Shown here: positions 20,243 through 28,764 of the stretch, piece by piece | How positions within the stretch are numbered: position 1 is the stretch's first letter | Layout: each line of letters begins with the position of its first letter | Assembly: GCA_024279425.1 (NCBI GenBank) | Contig: JAJRRO010000001.1 | Span: forward strand, 1-36,660 | Source of the DNA: Bacteroidota bacterium | GTDB lineage: Bacteria; Bacteroidota; Bacteroidia; Flavobacteriales; Flavobacteriaceae | Length of the DNA: 36,660 nt | Direction: 5' to 3' | The notes under the pieces: model-generated | What the model was told of the DNA's origin: nothing | What the model saw: only the letters and a program-made list of their open reading frames with translations | Databases searched by the model: none | Program-made: the position numbers and the translations under genes

Positions 20243-21805
20243 TTATTGATTTCCTATAGCTCTCCATGATCGATAAATCCCAGATTCAATAGAAGTTGTT
20301 TCTGTAATACCTCCATACTCCTCAATGGTTGCTACTAGTTCATTTAAAAGTTTATCAGCGATGCCCCTCTTACTTTTAAATAAATCATTCTTTTCAAATG
20401 GATCTTCTTCAATATTGTATAGCTCCGTCTTTGGAGTACCCGGATATTTTGAATCTTTCGCCCAATATTTAATCAATTTATACTGATCTTTAATTATGGC
20501 CGATCGAGGCTTGCGATGTGAACCTTGATGAAAAAACAACCCCTCTTTAGGTCGTGACACTACATTATTTTTATTGAAAATCACATTAGTTAAACTTCCA
20601 CCATCCATTTTATCCAATTTCCCAGTTCCACCAGCTAATTGGTTAAAAGTTGGTAATAAATCTAATCCAGTAACTGGAACTTCACTTACTTTTCCGTGCT
20701 CAATATTTGGACCTAACACCATAAATGGAACACGAAGACCGCCCTCATAGAAAGAATGCTTTCCATCTCTTAAAGGTTCATTTCTCTTTTTGGTTGTTGG
20801 ATAAAAAGCATTCACCCATTTTTTATCCGCATCAATTACAGCAATTTTACCCAAAGAACCGCGACCACCATTATCGCTCATAATAAATATATACGTATTA
20901 TCTTCAATACCCTTTTCTTCAACATAATCCATAATCATCCCAATTCCTTCATCCATATCTTTAAGCATGGCACCAAATTCGGCAGATTCATGTACTTTCC
21001 CTTTTTCCTTTTTCTTAAAATATTCGTAGGATTCCTTTTTAGAGGAAAGTGACAAATGCGTAGCATAATGAGACAATTGCACGTAGAATGGTTTACCTTG
21101 ACGAATACTTTCGTCCATAAACGCTATTCCCCTATTCGTAATTCCAAATATATCCTTAGGATTCTCTTCATTCCAATACATTGTAGGTTTCCCATTCTGA
21201 GAAAGACCTAGTGGATTTGGTGCTTTGGTGACTTTTAAAAATTTATCCGTTTCCTTATTGTATTCCTTGGCATTGATAAACCCACTTCCAAACACTTCTC
21301 CTCCACTATTACTGGTAAGTCCGTCATGAGCATCATACCCCGCTGCCTCTGGGTGCATGGCAACATGCCATTTACCAAAATGCGCCGCTCTATATTCAGG
21401 ATTAGCTAATTTAATAGCCTTGGGAATGGTTAGTTTTTGAGCTGTTTTTTCAATCCAATTAGTATCTTTATTGTAGATATGCCTAGCAGCATTTTGTCCA
21501 AAAATAAGACTATTACGAGTGGGGCCACAAATAGGATTTGGAGCATAACCTTGCGTAAACCGCATCCCTGATTCTGCAAAAAGATCCATATTTGGAGTTT
21601 CAAAATAATCACTTTTTGAATCTGGAATTTTTGGATTGGAATAATGCGAAACATGGTTCCAACCTTGATCATCCGTTAAAATAAAAATGATATTTGGACT
21701 TTTAACAGTTGCCGTTTTATTTTCTTTTTTTGTTTCACTTGTTCCTGCACAAGAAACTAAAAATAGGATGGCTATAGCTGAAACCATTTTTAGGTATTTA
21801 TTCAT
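20243..21805 (-). CDS. Type I (formylglycine) sulfatase with CGPTR motif, lipoprotein
   Basis: The ATG at 21805 gives a lipoprotein signal (FLVSC19); another ATG lies at 21814. The product has 520 residues. LTDDQGWNHVSHY has the Asp pair. Cys93, in NPICGPTRNSLIFGQ, is the expected formylglycine residue, with Thr in the position usually Ser/Ala, as in the sulfatase at 2771-4111. GKWHVAMHPEAAGYD, MSDNGGRGSLG and HSFYEGGLRVPFMV complete the active site. Substrate linkage is unknown. It starts 11 bases after the stop of the preceding sulfatase gene, so the two are probably translationally linked. Confidence 0.88.
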   Translation of the reverse strand: MNKYLKMVSAIAILFLVSCAGTSETKKENKTATVKSPNIIFILTDDQGWNHVSHYSNPKIPDSKSDYFETPNMDLFAESGMRFTQGYAPNPICGPTRNSLIFGQNAARHIYNKDTNWIEKTAQKLTIPKAIKLANPEYRAAHFGKWHVAMHPEAAGYDAHDGLTSNSGGEVFGSGFINAKEYNKETDKFLKVTKAPNPLGLSQNGKPTMYWNEENPKDIFGITNRGIAFMDESIRQGKPFYVQLSHYATHLSLSSKKESYEYFKKKEKGKVHESAEFGAMLKDMDEGIGMIMDYVEEKGIEDNTYIFIMSDNGGRGSLGKIAVIDADKKWVNAFYPTTKKRNEPLRDGKHSFYEGGLRVPFMVLGPNIEHGKVSEVPVTGLDLLPTFNQLAGGTGKLDKMDGGSLTNVIFNKNNVVSRPKEGLFFHQGSHRKPRSAIIKDQYKLIKYWAKDSKYPGTPKTELYNIEEDPFEKNDLFKSKRGIADKLLNELVATIEEYGGITETTSIESGIYRSWRAIGNQ

Positions 21806-21816
21806 TTTGATCATTT

Positions 21817-23688
21817 TTATTTAACTTCGTTTGATGCATTTAACAACACGTTAAGCGCATGATTAGCAACTCTAACTACATATTTATTCTGACCTTCCAT
21901 CACTGATTGAAGATCAATGATGGAAGGTCTTGCTTTTTCTCCAATTTCATCTAGCACAAGAGCAGCGTTTAATCGATTCCATTCATCTTTATCCTTCAAT
22001 CCTTCTGAAAGTGCCTTTACACCTTCTTTCTCCATATTAAGAATACACAATGCTCTTGCCACTGCGATGCTTACTGTGGTGTCATCATCTGTCAAAAGTG
22101 AACGCAATTTTGAAATCAATTCTTGGTTTTCCTTTTTTACATAATTTCCTATTCCGGTTGCTGCCCAAAAACGAACTGCCTCATTAAAATGAATTAAATT
22201 TGACGTAAAAAGAGCGGTCTCATTACCCAATGCTACTTTTTGAATTTGATCCATCGGAATTTCATTCTCTCTTAAAACATCATAAATTGGCTTGTTATAT
22301 TTTGTTTCCCATTTGCGTAATATCGGTTCTGGAATCAATCCTGCATCTGTAACCTTTAGCGACCATTGTTTATGTGCATTGCGCATCCTTTCTAACACCT
22401 CTTTATAATTTGGATCTCCGGAAATATCACGCAATTCTTGGGAGTCATTTTTCAAATCAAACAATTCTTCAACTGGCTTCTTTTGAGCCATTAATTTAAC
22501 TCCAGCTTCTGGCAACGTACCATTTGCGTAACTACTTCGAATAGATTTCATAATGGCTCCTTTTTCCGGCGTATTCATGTATTGAATAAACGGTTTTGGA
22601 AACTCATAATATCTAATATATTTGAATTCCTTATCTCGAACAGCGCGCTGCATATCATATCGTTCATCCATTCTATCTCGAGAAGCATAGGTGTAATCTC
22701 TTTCTGGCGAAAGATTCTCCCCAAGGAAAGCACGACCTTGCATATACTCGGGAATTGGTATGCCTGCTAAATGCAATGCTGTTGGAGCAAAATCAATAAA
22801 ACTGACCAATTCATCTGTTGGAGAACCTTGTTTATGAGGTTGAAAATTTTTATATTTCTCTGGCATTTTAACAATAAATGGGACTTTTAATCCAGTATCA
22901 TATAACCATCGTTTATGAATTGGAATTCCAGCTCCATGATCTGAATAGAATATGATAATCGTATTTTCTGCTAACCCATCCTCTTTTAATTGATCGATAA
23001 TATTCTTCGCATAAATATCTAATGCGGTAATGTTATTATAATATCTTGCCCATAATTCATTTCCAATTGGTGTATTAGGAAAGTATGGTGGTAGTGTTGC
23101 TTTTCCCGGTTTTAAAAGAAGCTCTTTCAGAACATCCTTGACAACTGACTCATATTTTTTTTCAGAATTCGTAGCACTTTCATGTGTGCCCTTATAATTA
23201 AATACCGCAAAAAATGGCTGTTCTTTGTTTGGTCTATTTCTCCAATGGGCTTGTTCACTTGATTCATCCCAAATTTTGGAGGCATCATATTCCAAATTAT
23301 AATCTTCCTTACTTGTATTGGTACAATAATAACCTGCCTCACGTAAGAATTCTGGATAATATTTAAACGCTTCTGGAAACCAACCTTTACTTCTCATATG
23401 ATGAGAACCTATTGAAGATTGATGCATCCCGGTTATAATTGACGATCTCGCTGGTGCACAAACTGGAGCTGAAGCGATGGCGTTGTTATACATAACTCCT
23501 TCGGATGCTAACTGATCAAGAAAGGGTGTATGCGCAAATTCATCACCGTAACATCCCAATTGAGAACTAATATCTTCTGTAGTGATCCATAAAATATTTG
23601 GGCGTTCTTGACTCGTTTCTTGAGCACATATGGCAATAGACGTAAATAAAAGAATATTGTTCAAAAAATATTTTAGAAATAACTTCAT
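21817..23688 (-). CDS. Type I sulfatase with C-terminal HEAT-like repeats
   Basis: The ATG at 23688 starts a clear signal peptide (MKLFLKYFLNNILLFTSIAICAQ) and gives 623 residues; the frame is open to 23754. The N-terminal 470 residues form the sulfatase domain: WITTEDISS in place of the common DD motif, Cys77 in APVCAPARSSIITGMHQ, YSDHGAGIPIHKRWLYDTG, and VELFDLKNDSQEL toward the end. Residues about 500-620 are helical with repeat-like units (EAVRFWAATGIGNYV, TVSIAVARALCILNM, WNRLNAALVLDEIG, YVVRVANHALNVLL), which I read as HEAT-type repeats. Such tails may mediate protein or glycan contacts. It is the first gene of the minus-strand cluster as seen here. Confidence 0.88.
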   Translation of the reverse strand: MKLFLKYFLNNILLFTSIAICAQETSQERPNILWITTEDISSQLGCYGDEFAHTPFLDQLASEGVMYNNAIASAPVCAPARSSIITGMHQSSIGSHHMRSKGWFPEAFKYYPEFLREAGYYCTNTSKEDYNLEYDASKIWDESSEQAHWRNRPNKEQPFFAVFNYKGTHESATNSEKKYESVVKDVLKELLLKPGKATLPPYFPNTPIGNELWARYYNNITALDIYAKNIIDQLKEDGLAENTIIIFYSDHGAGIPIHKRWLYDTGLKVPFIVKMPEKYKNFQPHKQGSPTDELVSFIDFAPTALHLAGIPIPEYMQGRAFLGENLSPERDYTYASRDRMDERYDMQRAVRDKEFKYIRYYEFPKPFIQYMNTPEKGAIMKSIRSSYANGTLPEAGVKLMAQKKPVEELFDLKNDSQELRDISGDPNYKEVLERMRNAHKQWSLKVTDAGLIPEPILRKWETKYNKPIYDVLRENEIPMDQIQKVALGNETALFTSNLIHFNEAVRFWAATGIGNYVKKENQELISKLRSLLTDDDTTVSIAVARALCILNMEKEGVKALSEGLKDKDEWNRLNAALVLDEIGEKARPSIIDLQSVMEGQNKYVVRVANHALNVLLNASNEVK

Positions 23689-24058
23689 TTTATATATAAT
23701 GTCTTTATAATTATTTTCTATTTCATTTTGTTTCAATAAATCCACTACTTCCATCTCTTAATTTTCACCGTAGGAAAGTGCTGTTACGAGCATCACTTAA
23801 GCAATGAAGTTAAAGATGTCATTAGTAAAAATTCTTTCAAAATGTATTCTTTGTAAAATTATAAAGAGATCGTGGTCTACACATGGATAAATCTGCCAAA
23901 AACATGGAATATGTATTCATATGCCTTGAATTTAATACTAAAACCCAGTAAAATTTAATTTTGGAGAAACCCTAATAACGGTATCATTTGTAATGAATGT
24001 TTAAAGCTATTTATATAAAAACAATTCAATTAATGCCAAATCTTATGATTACTGTTAA
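23689..24058. other. Divergent intergenic region upstream of the sulfatase cluster
   Basis: These 370 AT-rich bases hold no gene I can support. The promoter of the minus-strand cluster should lie here, but I could not pick a clear TAnnTTTG box on that strand. A short inverted repeat ATATG-TATT-CATAT is visible near 23908. No regulator gene or SusC/SusD pair adjoins it. Confidence 0.3.
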
Positions 24059-24370
24059 ATAAATACTAAGAGGTGCTTAATTCGGTGCTTAAATAATTGT
24101 AGAACATTGTTAAATGGCAATCTGAAGGAAATTCTAAACAATATTCACAAAAAGGGGTTTTACAAATTATATATCGACGGAGGAAAAACAGTTCAAAATT
24201 TCTTAAAGCAGGATTTGATTCATGAACTTAGGGTTACTACAATTCCAATTTTGTTAGGTGATGGAATTTCATTGTTTAACTTTTTACCAAAATCGTTGGA
24301 ATTCAATCACTTGAAAACGGAAGTGTTCCTGGACTAGATTGTTCAAAGTCATGATAAACGGAGGAAATAA
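24059..24370 (+). pseudogene. Dihydrofolate reductase/RibD-C-like gene relic
   Basis: The readable part is LNGNLKEILNNIHKKGF, then YKLYIDGGKTVQNFLKQD, then LRVTTIPILLGDGISLFN. This is the C-terminal half of the RibD-C/DHFR-like family common in Bacteroidota. The N-terminal half with the substrate and cofactor sites is absent; upstream codons are open but not recognisable. The frame then stops at TAG 24335-24337, yet continues as IVQSHDKRRK to TAA at 24368-24370, which is the normal family ending. It is both truncated and nonsense-mutated and not expected to function. The 9-base direct repeat GGTGCTTAA (24072-24080 and 24084-24092) lies in its ragged left edge. The relic marks a likely recombination boundary of the sulfatase cluster. 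Confidence 0.75.
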
Positions 24371-24436
24371 ACAAATACTAACAACGTATCCTGCGAAAAC
24401 CCTAAGTCAGGAACTTAAAATTGGTTTTTGTTTTTT

Positions 24437-24540
24437 TATTATCCCTTTTCTATTCAAACCCCAATACTGTATGGCCTCGCCAAAATGATTTCTGTTCGCT
24501 ATAAGAACATTGTACAAATTGACAGCTGTGCCGTTCGTTC
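24437..24540 (-). pseudogene. Degenerate comM 3'-end relic
   Basis: Read on the minus strand, 24511-24437 gives NVLIANRNHFGEAIQYWG then LNRKG. The real ComM end in this window reads NTLEVNGDHIGEAIQYRS then LDREGWLG. The match covers about 22 codons with the key HxGEAIQY block, and further bases to about 24540 still resemble comM (RT...) after a one-base frameshift. The stop-proximal WLG codons are lost. It has the same orientation as real comM at the right edge and is older looking than the copies at 31252 and 33710. It is not functional. Confidence 0.6.
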
Positions 24541-24644
24541 TATTTTATTTTTCAAGTAAAGTAATCCAAGGAATTTCAACCATTGCATTATAAGAATTGA
24601 TTTATTCAAATTCTTATCGTAATTTCTACACTTAATTTTCAGTG

Positions 24645-25733
24645 ATGGAAAAGCAACGAAGAATATTCATTCGACAAGCAGGAATTCTAGTGGCTGCCAC
24701 AGCATTGGCACCTAATGTTGTATGGGCCACGACCAAACCAAGGAAGGAGAAATTGGGAGTTGCCTTGGTGGGACTTGGGTATTATAGTACAGATCTACTC
24801 GCCCCTGCCCTGCAATTGACCAAAAATTGTGAACTGAAAGGCATCGTAACAGGAAGTCCTGAAAAGATTCCCGTCTGGAAAGAAAAGTATGGCATCGAGG
24901 ACAAGAATGTTTACAACTATGAAAATTTTGACCGGATAGCCAATAATGATGATATCGATGTAATTTATGTGGTGCTTCCTCCTTCAATGCATGCGGAATA
25001 TACTGTACGGGCAGCAAAGGCTGGCAAACATGTATGGTGCGAAAAACCAATGGCGCCTTCAGTTGCCGATTGCGAAGCTATGATCAAAGCTTGTAAGGAC
25101 AACAAGGTGAAACTTGCCATTGGATACAGATGTCAACATGATCCCAATATTCAGGCTTATATGAAAGTGGGAAAGGAAAGGCCCTTTGGCAAGGTGAAAA
25201 TGATTACTTCGGCAGCTGGCTATTTTGATGGCAGGACCAACCATTGGAAACAGAATAAAAAATTAGGTGGTGGCGCCATGGGCGATATGGGAGTCTATGC
25301 CTTACAAGGTGCAAGACTTGCCACTGGTGAGGAACCCATTTCGGTTTTGGCACAATCCTTTGCAACTCGGCCAGACATATATCATGAGGTAGAGGAAACT
25401 ATGATGTTCCAATTGGAGTTTCCTAGTGGTGCACGCGCAGCTTGTCATACCAGTTTTGGTATTCAAATGAATTACCTGCAGGTAAATTACGAAAAAGGAT
25501 GGTTGAAAATGGAACCCCATTCCTCCTATGGGGGCAATAAAGGAAGTATGTCTGATGGTACACTGATCAATTTTCCTATTGAGAACCAGCAGGCCAAACA
25601 GATGGATGAGGATGCAGTGGCCATTTTTAATGACGAACCAATGTTGGTTCCCGGTGAGGAAGGGCTTCGAGATATTCGTGTAGTGGAGGCCATTTATCGA
25701 TCTGCTGCCAACAATTGCCTCGTAAAACTGTAA
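24645..25733 (+). CDS. Gfo/Idh/MocA-family oxidoreductase with Tat signal
   Basis: A 362-residue protein from ATG 24645 (a GTG lies one codon upstream). The N-terminus has RRIFIRQAGILVAATALAP, a twin-arginine signal, so it is exported folded, presumably with bound NAD(P). The Rossmann motif is GVALVGLGYYS. CEKPMAPS is the EKP catalytic motif of the glucose-fructose oxidoreductase group. GGGAMGDMGVYALQGAR follows in the C-terminal domain. It would oxidise or reduce a sugar or inositol-like substrate in the periplasm; the substrate is unknown. It is followed by a dehydrogenase after a 198-base gap and could be co-transcribed. Its GC content is intermediate between the sulfatase cluster and the next gene. 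Confidence 0.88.
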   Translation: MEKQRRIFIRQAGILVAATALAPNVVWATTKPRKEKLGVALVGLGYYSTDLLAPALQLTKNCELKGIVTGSPEKIPVWKEKYGIEDKNVYNYENFDRIANNDDIDVIYVVLPPSMHAEYTVRAAKAGKHVWCEKPMAPSVADCEAMIKACKDNKVKLAIGYRCQHDPNIQAYMKVGKERPFGKVKMITSAAGYFDGRTNHWKQNKKLGGGAMGDMGVYALQGARLATGEEPISVLAQSFATRPDIYHEVEETMMFQLEFPSGARAACHTSFGIQMNYLQVNYEKGWLKMEPHSSYGGNKGSMSDGTLINFPIENQQAKQMDEDAVAIFNDEPMLVPGEEGLRDIRVVEAIYRSAANNCLVKL

Positions 25734-25931
25734 AACCTAAGCACTTTGTTCCAATCGATTCCTGGCTATCGAGATTTGGGTATGAGATGGCTTACGCAAT
25801 AATTCTGTATCTTGGTAAGATTACTATATCCAATTGCTACCCAAAAGGAAGACAAGTAGCAGTATAGAATATTTCATTTAGAATCGTTATTTTTCTCCCA
25901 TAAATCAACAGAAAGAAAGGACCAAACGACT

Positions 25932-27215
25932 ATGCAAAAAGAATATGCGGTGCAAATGGCCAGCTCAAACTTACGATTTGGGCCTGGCGTTACCAAAGAG
26001 GTCGGTATGGATATCACTGATATGGGCATCAAAAGAGTGTTAGTGTTTACAGACGCTAATTTACTAAACCTTCAACCCGTGCAAACGGTCTTGGAATCGC
26101 TAAGCAGAGAAGGGATCGAATTTGATGTCTTTGATCGGGTGCGGGTCGAACCTACCGATATATCCATCAAGGAGGCAATTGCAGTAGCCCAGTCTGGCAA
26201 CTATGAAGGCTATGTGGCCGTAGGTGGTGGTTCGACCATCGATACGGCCAAGGCCGCCAATCTCTACGCCACCTATCCCGACGACTTCTATGCTTATATT
26301 AATGCGCCTATTGGGCAAGGGAAACCCGTTCCCGGCCCTGTAAAACCCTTAATCGCTATTCCTACTACCGCTGGAACGGGTAGTGAAACTACGGGTGTGA
26401 CCATCATGGATCTTACTGAATATAAAGCCAAATCAGGGATTGCCCATCGCTATCTGAAACCGACGCTGGGCTTGGTCGACCCTGAAAATACCCGCACCAT
26501 GCCCTCAGTGATTGCAGCGACATCTGGTTTGGATGTATTGTGTCACGCCTTGGAGTCTTATACGGCCCTTCCTTTTTATGAACGTACGCGTCCAGAACGG
26601 CCTATTTATCGTCCTGCGTATCAGGGCAACAATCCCATCAGTGATGTGTGGGCCTTGAAGGCGGTGGAATTAACGGCAAAATATATCGTGCGGGCCTTTA
26701 AAGATCCCAATGATGATGAAGCCCGTAGCAATATGATACTTGCTTCGAGCATGGCAGGAATGGGCTTTGGCAATGCCGGTGTTCATCTATGTCATGGTAT
26801 GTCTTATCCTGTTTCGGGAATGGTGAAAACTTTTCGGCCGGCTGGTCTAGCATTGGATTATCCCATCGTGCCGCATGGCATGTCAGTGATTCTCAATGCG
26901 CCTGCCGTTTTCCGTTTTACAGGTTCGGCTTGCCCTGAACGGCATCTCCAGGGCGCAGCGTTGATGGGTGCTGATATATCCAAGGTCAAAGATCCGGTTA
27001 ACGAAGCGGGCCCCATACTAGCAAACCAAATCGTAGCCCTGATGAAGGAACTGGAAATCCCTAACGGCCTGTCGGCCATAGGCTATACCGAGGAACATAT
27101 TCCTACCTTGGTAGCAGGGACTTTACCGCAACATCGTGTAACCAAACTCTCCCCTCGTCCTGCAGATGCGGAGGATCTCACCAAAATGTTTCAGGATGCA
27201 ATGGTGGCGTGGTAG
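25932..27215 (+). CDS. Iron-containing alcohol dehydrogenase, hydroxyacid-oxoacid transhydrogenase-like
   Basis: A 427-residue cytoplasmic protein, preceded by AGAAAGGA about ten bases before the ATG. Family III dehydrogenase blocks are present: YVAVGGGSTIDTAKAANL (nucleotide binding), IPTTAGTGSETTGV, and metal ligands in GLDVLCHALESYT, GVHLCHGMSYPVSG and YPIVPHGMSV. RVEPTDISIKEAI, RPIYRPAYQGNNPISD and the overall length match ADHFE1-type hydroxyacid-oxoacid transhydrogenase, which couples 4-hydroxybutyrate oxidation to 2-oxoglutarate reduction. The paralog call is good but the substrate could differ. Base composition is visibly richer in G and C than flanking genes. It is convergent with the beta-lactamase-like gene, 28 bases away. 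Confidence 0.87.
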   Translation: MQKEYAVQMASSNLRFGPGVTKEVGMDITDMGIKRVLVFTDANLLNLQPVQTVLESLSREGIEFDVFDRVRVEPTDISIKEAIAVAQSGNYEGYVAVGGGSTIDTAKAANLYATYPDDFYAYINAPIGQGKPVPGPVKPLIAIPTTAGTGSETTGVTIMDLTEYKAKSGIAHRYLKPTLGLVDPENTRTMPSVIAATSGLDVLCHALESYTALPFYERTRPERPIYRPAYQGNNPISDVWALKAVELTAKYIVRAFKDPNDDEARSNMILASSMAGMGFGNAGVHLCHGMSYPVSGMVKTFRPAGLALDYPIVPHGMSVILNAPAVFRFTGSACPERHLQGAALMGADISKVKDPVNEAGPILANQIVALMKELEIPNGLSAIGYTEEHIPTLVAGTLPQHRVTKLSPRPADAEDLTKMFQDAMVAW

Positions 27216-27217
27216 AC

Positions 27218-27245
27218 AAGTATTGCTTAACCAAAAGTTATACTT
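27218..27245. terminator. Possible bidirectional hairpin between convergent genes
   Basis: AAGTAT (27218-27223) and ATACTT (27240-27245) form inverted arms, with TAAC/GTTA inside. The element fills the 28-base gap and overlaps the TAA of the minus-strand gene. The stem is AT-rich and there is no long U run, so termination is only suggested by position. Confidence 0.3.
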
Positions 27246-28548
27246 ATAGCTTCGAAGTAGAATTTGGAGGACTATTAAAGGCAATTTCGGTGGTTGTCTG
27301 ATCATATACCTCTTGCACTATTTTGTATAAGTCTGGAATCACATTTTTTGCGAGCTTGGAATTATTGTTCAGAAGAACACAAATCCCCAGCTCTGCTTCA
27401 GGATAGACAGCAATTTCATTTCTGTAATTGTTTACACTTCCACCGTGGTGCCAAATGGTTTTTTCCTGATTCGTATCGACCTCTACAAATTTATGGATCC
27501 TCCAGCCAAAGCCGTAATGCGATGATAGGTGTCCGGGCCAACGCTGGTAGTATTTGCTATGCCCTTTAATTTCTATAAACGGGGTAAATGCCTCTTCTAA
27601 AGCCGACTTGCTCATTATTTCTGGATTATAGCCTAATAAAAATCGCATCCAAATGGCCATATCAAGGGCACTGGCATTAATGCCAGCAGCCGCTACGGCG
27701 TTGTAATAATTGTTTGTAGGTAGTTTGGATCTCCAGCCATTTCGCCTTCGTGAGTGTGGTATTGCAACATTTTCTGCATGTGCCAAGGATTCATAATCCA
27801 TGGTGGTGGAGCACATTTCAAGTGGCTTAAAAAATCTATTATCCAATGATATAGTCATTTCTTGACCTGTAGCTTTGTACATCATCTCACCACAGAGGGC
27901 AAACAGGGCATTCTGATAGCTATATATTAAACCGGGATTACTTATTGGTGCTACTTCTTTGAAGCGTTTAGCAATATCTATCAATGACAATCCGGCCTCA
28001 ACTAGATTGGTGTAACTATGGTAAGGTGCCCCTGAAGTGTGTGATAAAATATTGGCCAGCGTAATTTTATCAGTATTACTTTTATCTCCCAACTGAAATT
28101 CTGGAATATAATCACTGACCTTATCTTCCCAATCTAATTTGCCTTCGTTTATTAAATTGGCAGCCAATATCCCGGCAAATCCTTTGGATAGGGATCCGAG
28201 TCTAAATATCGTTTGGCCGTCAACACCGTCATTCGCGTTAATATTTTTTTTTCCGAATCCATCTGAAATCACGATCGAATCGCCTTTTACGATGCTCACC
28301 CCAGCACCTACTATATCTCCTGATGCAATAGCTTTGTCAAAATATGCTTTTAAGGCAACTTTCAATTTTTGTTGTTGCAAATCATAGATCTGTGCCTCTT
28401 TTTTATCAACTAATGCTTTTTGGGACTTATCTGTTGAAACTTCATTTTTTGATTCAGAACTGGATACAGGACTATTCGCACTTATGGATAGGCCAAAAAG
28501 CGTAAGAATTAAAATCGTTATTGCTACCAAGATTTTGAATCTCTGCAT
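27244..28548 (-). CDS. Serine hydrolase, class C beta-lactamase-like
   Basis: A 434-residue protein with an N-terminal hydrophobic segment (signal peptide or anchor, residues 5-24), followed by a Ser/Lys-rich linker. The beta-lactamase/DD-peptidase core has FRLGSLSKGF (SxxK nucleophile), IYSYQNALF (YxN) and IWHHGGSVNNYRN (HGG in place of KTG). This family includes peptidases, esterases and amidases; real beta-lactam hydrolysis is not implied. It acts in the periplasm. There is no lipobox. It is transcribed towards the dehydrogenase gene and has no obvious functional partner nearby. Confidence 0.87.
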   Translation of the reverse strand: MQRFKILVAITILILTLFGLSISANSPVSSSESKNEVSTDKSQKALVDKKEAQIYDLQQQKLKVALKAYFDKAIASGDIVGAGVSIVKGDSIVISDGFGKKNINANDGVDGQTIFRLGSLSKGFAGILAANLINEGKLDWEDKVSDYIPEFQLGDKSNTDKITLANILSHTSGAPYHSYTNLVEAGLSLIDIAKRFKEVAPISNPGLIYSYQNALFALCGEMMYKATGQEMTISLDNRFFKPLEMCSTTMDYESLAHAENVAIPHSRRRNGWRSKLPTNNYYNAVAAAGINASALDMAIWMRFLLGYNPEIMSKSALEEAFTPFIEIKGHSKYYQRWPGHLSSHYGFGWRIHKFVEVDTNQEKTIWHHGGSVNNYRNEIAVYPEAELGICVLLNNNSKLAKNVIPDLYKIVQEVYDQTTTEIAFNSPPNSTSKL

Positions 28549-28724
28549 AAGAAAATTATCGTTTCGATTAGAATCAAACAGGTTGAATATAGTATTATAT
28601 AGTTTACTAACCGATTAAAGTTGTGCTATTTATGAATTTTATCGTTTTTAAACGTATTTAAATTCAAAATTTTGGTAAATCTACAAAAGTTGGCCAAAAC
28701 CTTGTATAAAGTTGTTTTAAGATA

Positions 28725-28764
28725 TTTCAGTATCTTGGAAAGGTAACCACCAACACTACTTCAA
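28725..28764 (+). promoter_or_regulatory. DUF6090 leader motif, copy 1
   Basis: TTTCAGTATCTTGG, then AAAGGTAACCACCAAC and ACTACTTCAA lead directly into the ATG at 28765. It is one of five near-identical leaders. TATCTTGG resembles the Bacteroidota -7 box (TAnnTTTG), and TTG at about 28712 could be the -33 element. There is no Shine-Dalgarno sequence close to the ATG. This copy has the weakest palindrome (CTTGGAAAGG). Confidence 0.55.

Noticed and set aside
19774-20259. 161-codon plus-strand frame
   Set aside because: Antisense to the sulfatase at 18564 and its upstream region; composition is that of a shadow frame with no recognisable domain.
24107-24337. A complete small protein starting at TTG 24107
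   Set aside because: It is only the C-terminal half of a DHFR-like family, and the normal family ending continues past the TAG in the same frame, so it is a relic.
27244-28548. Antibiotic-resistance beta-lactamase
   Set aside because: SxxK, YxN and HGG motifs define a broad serine hydrolase family with peptidases and esterases; nothing here indicates resistance.
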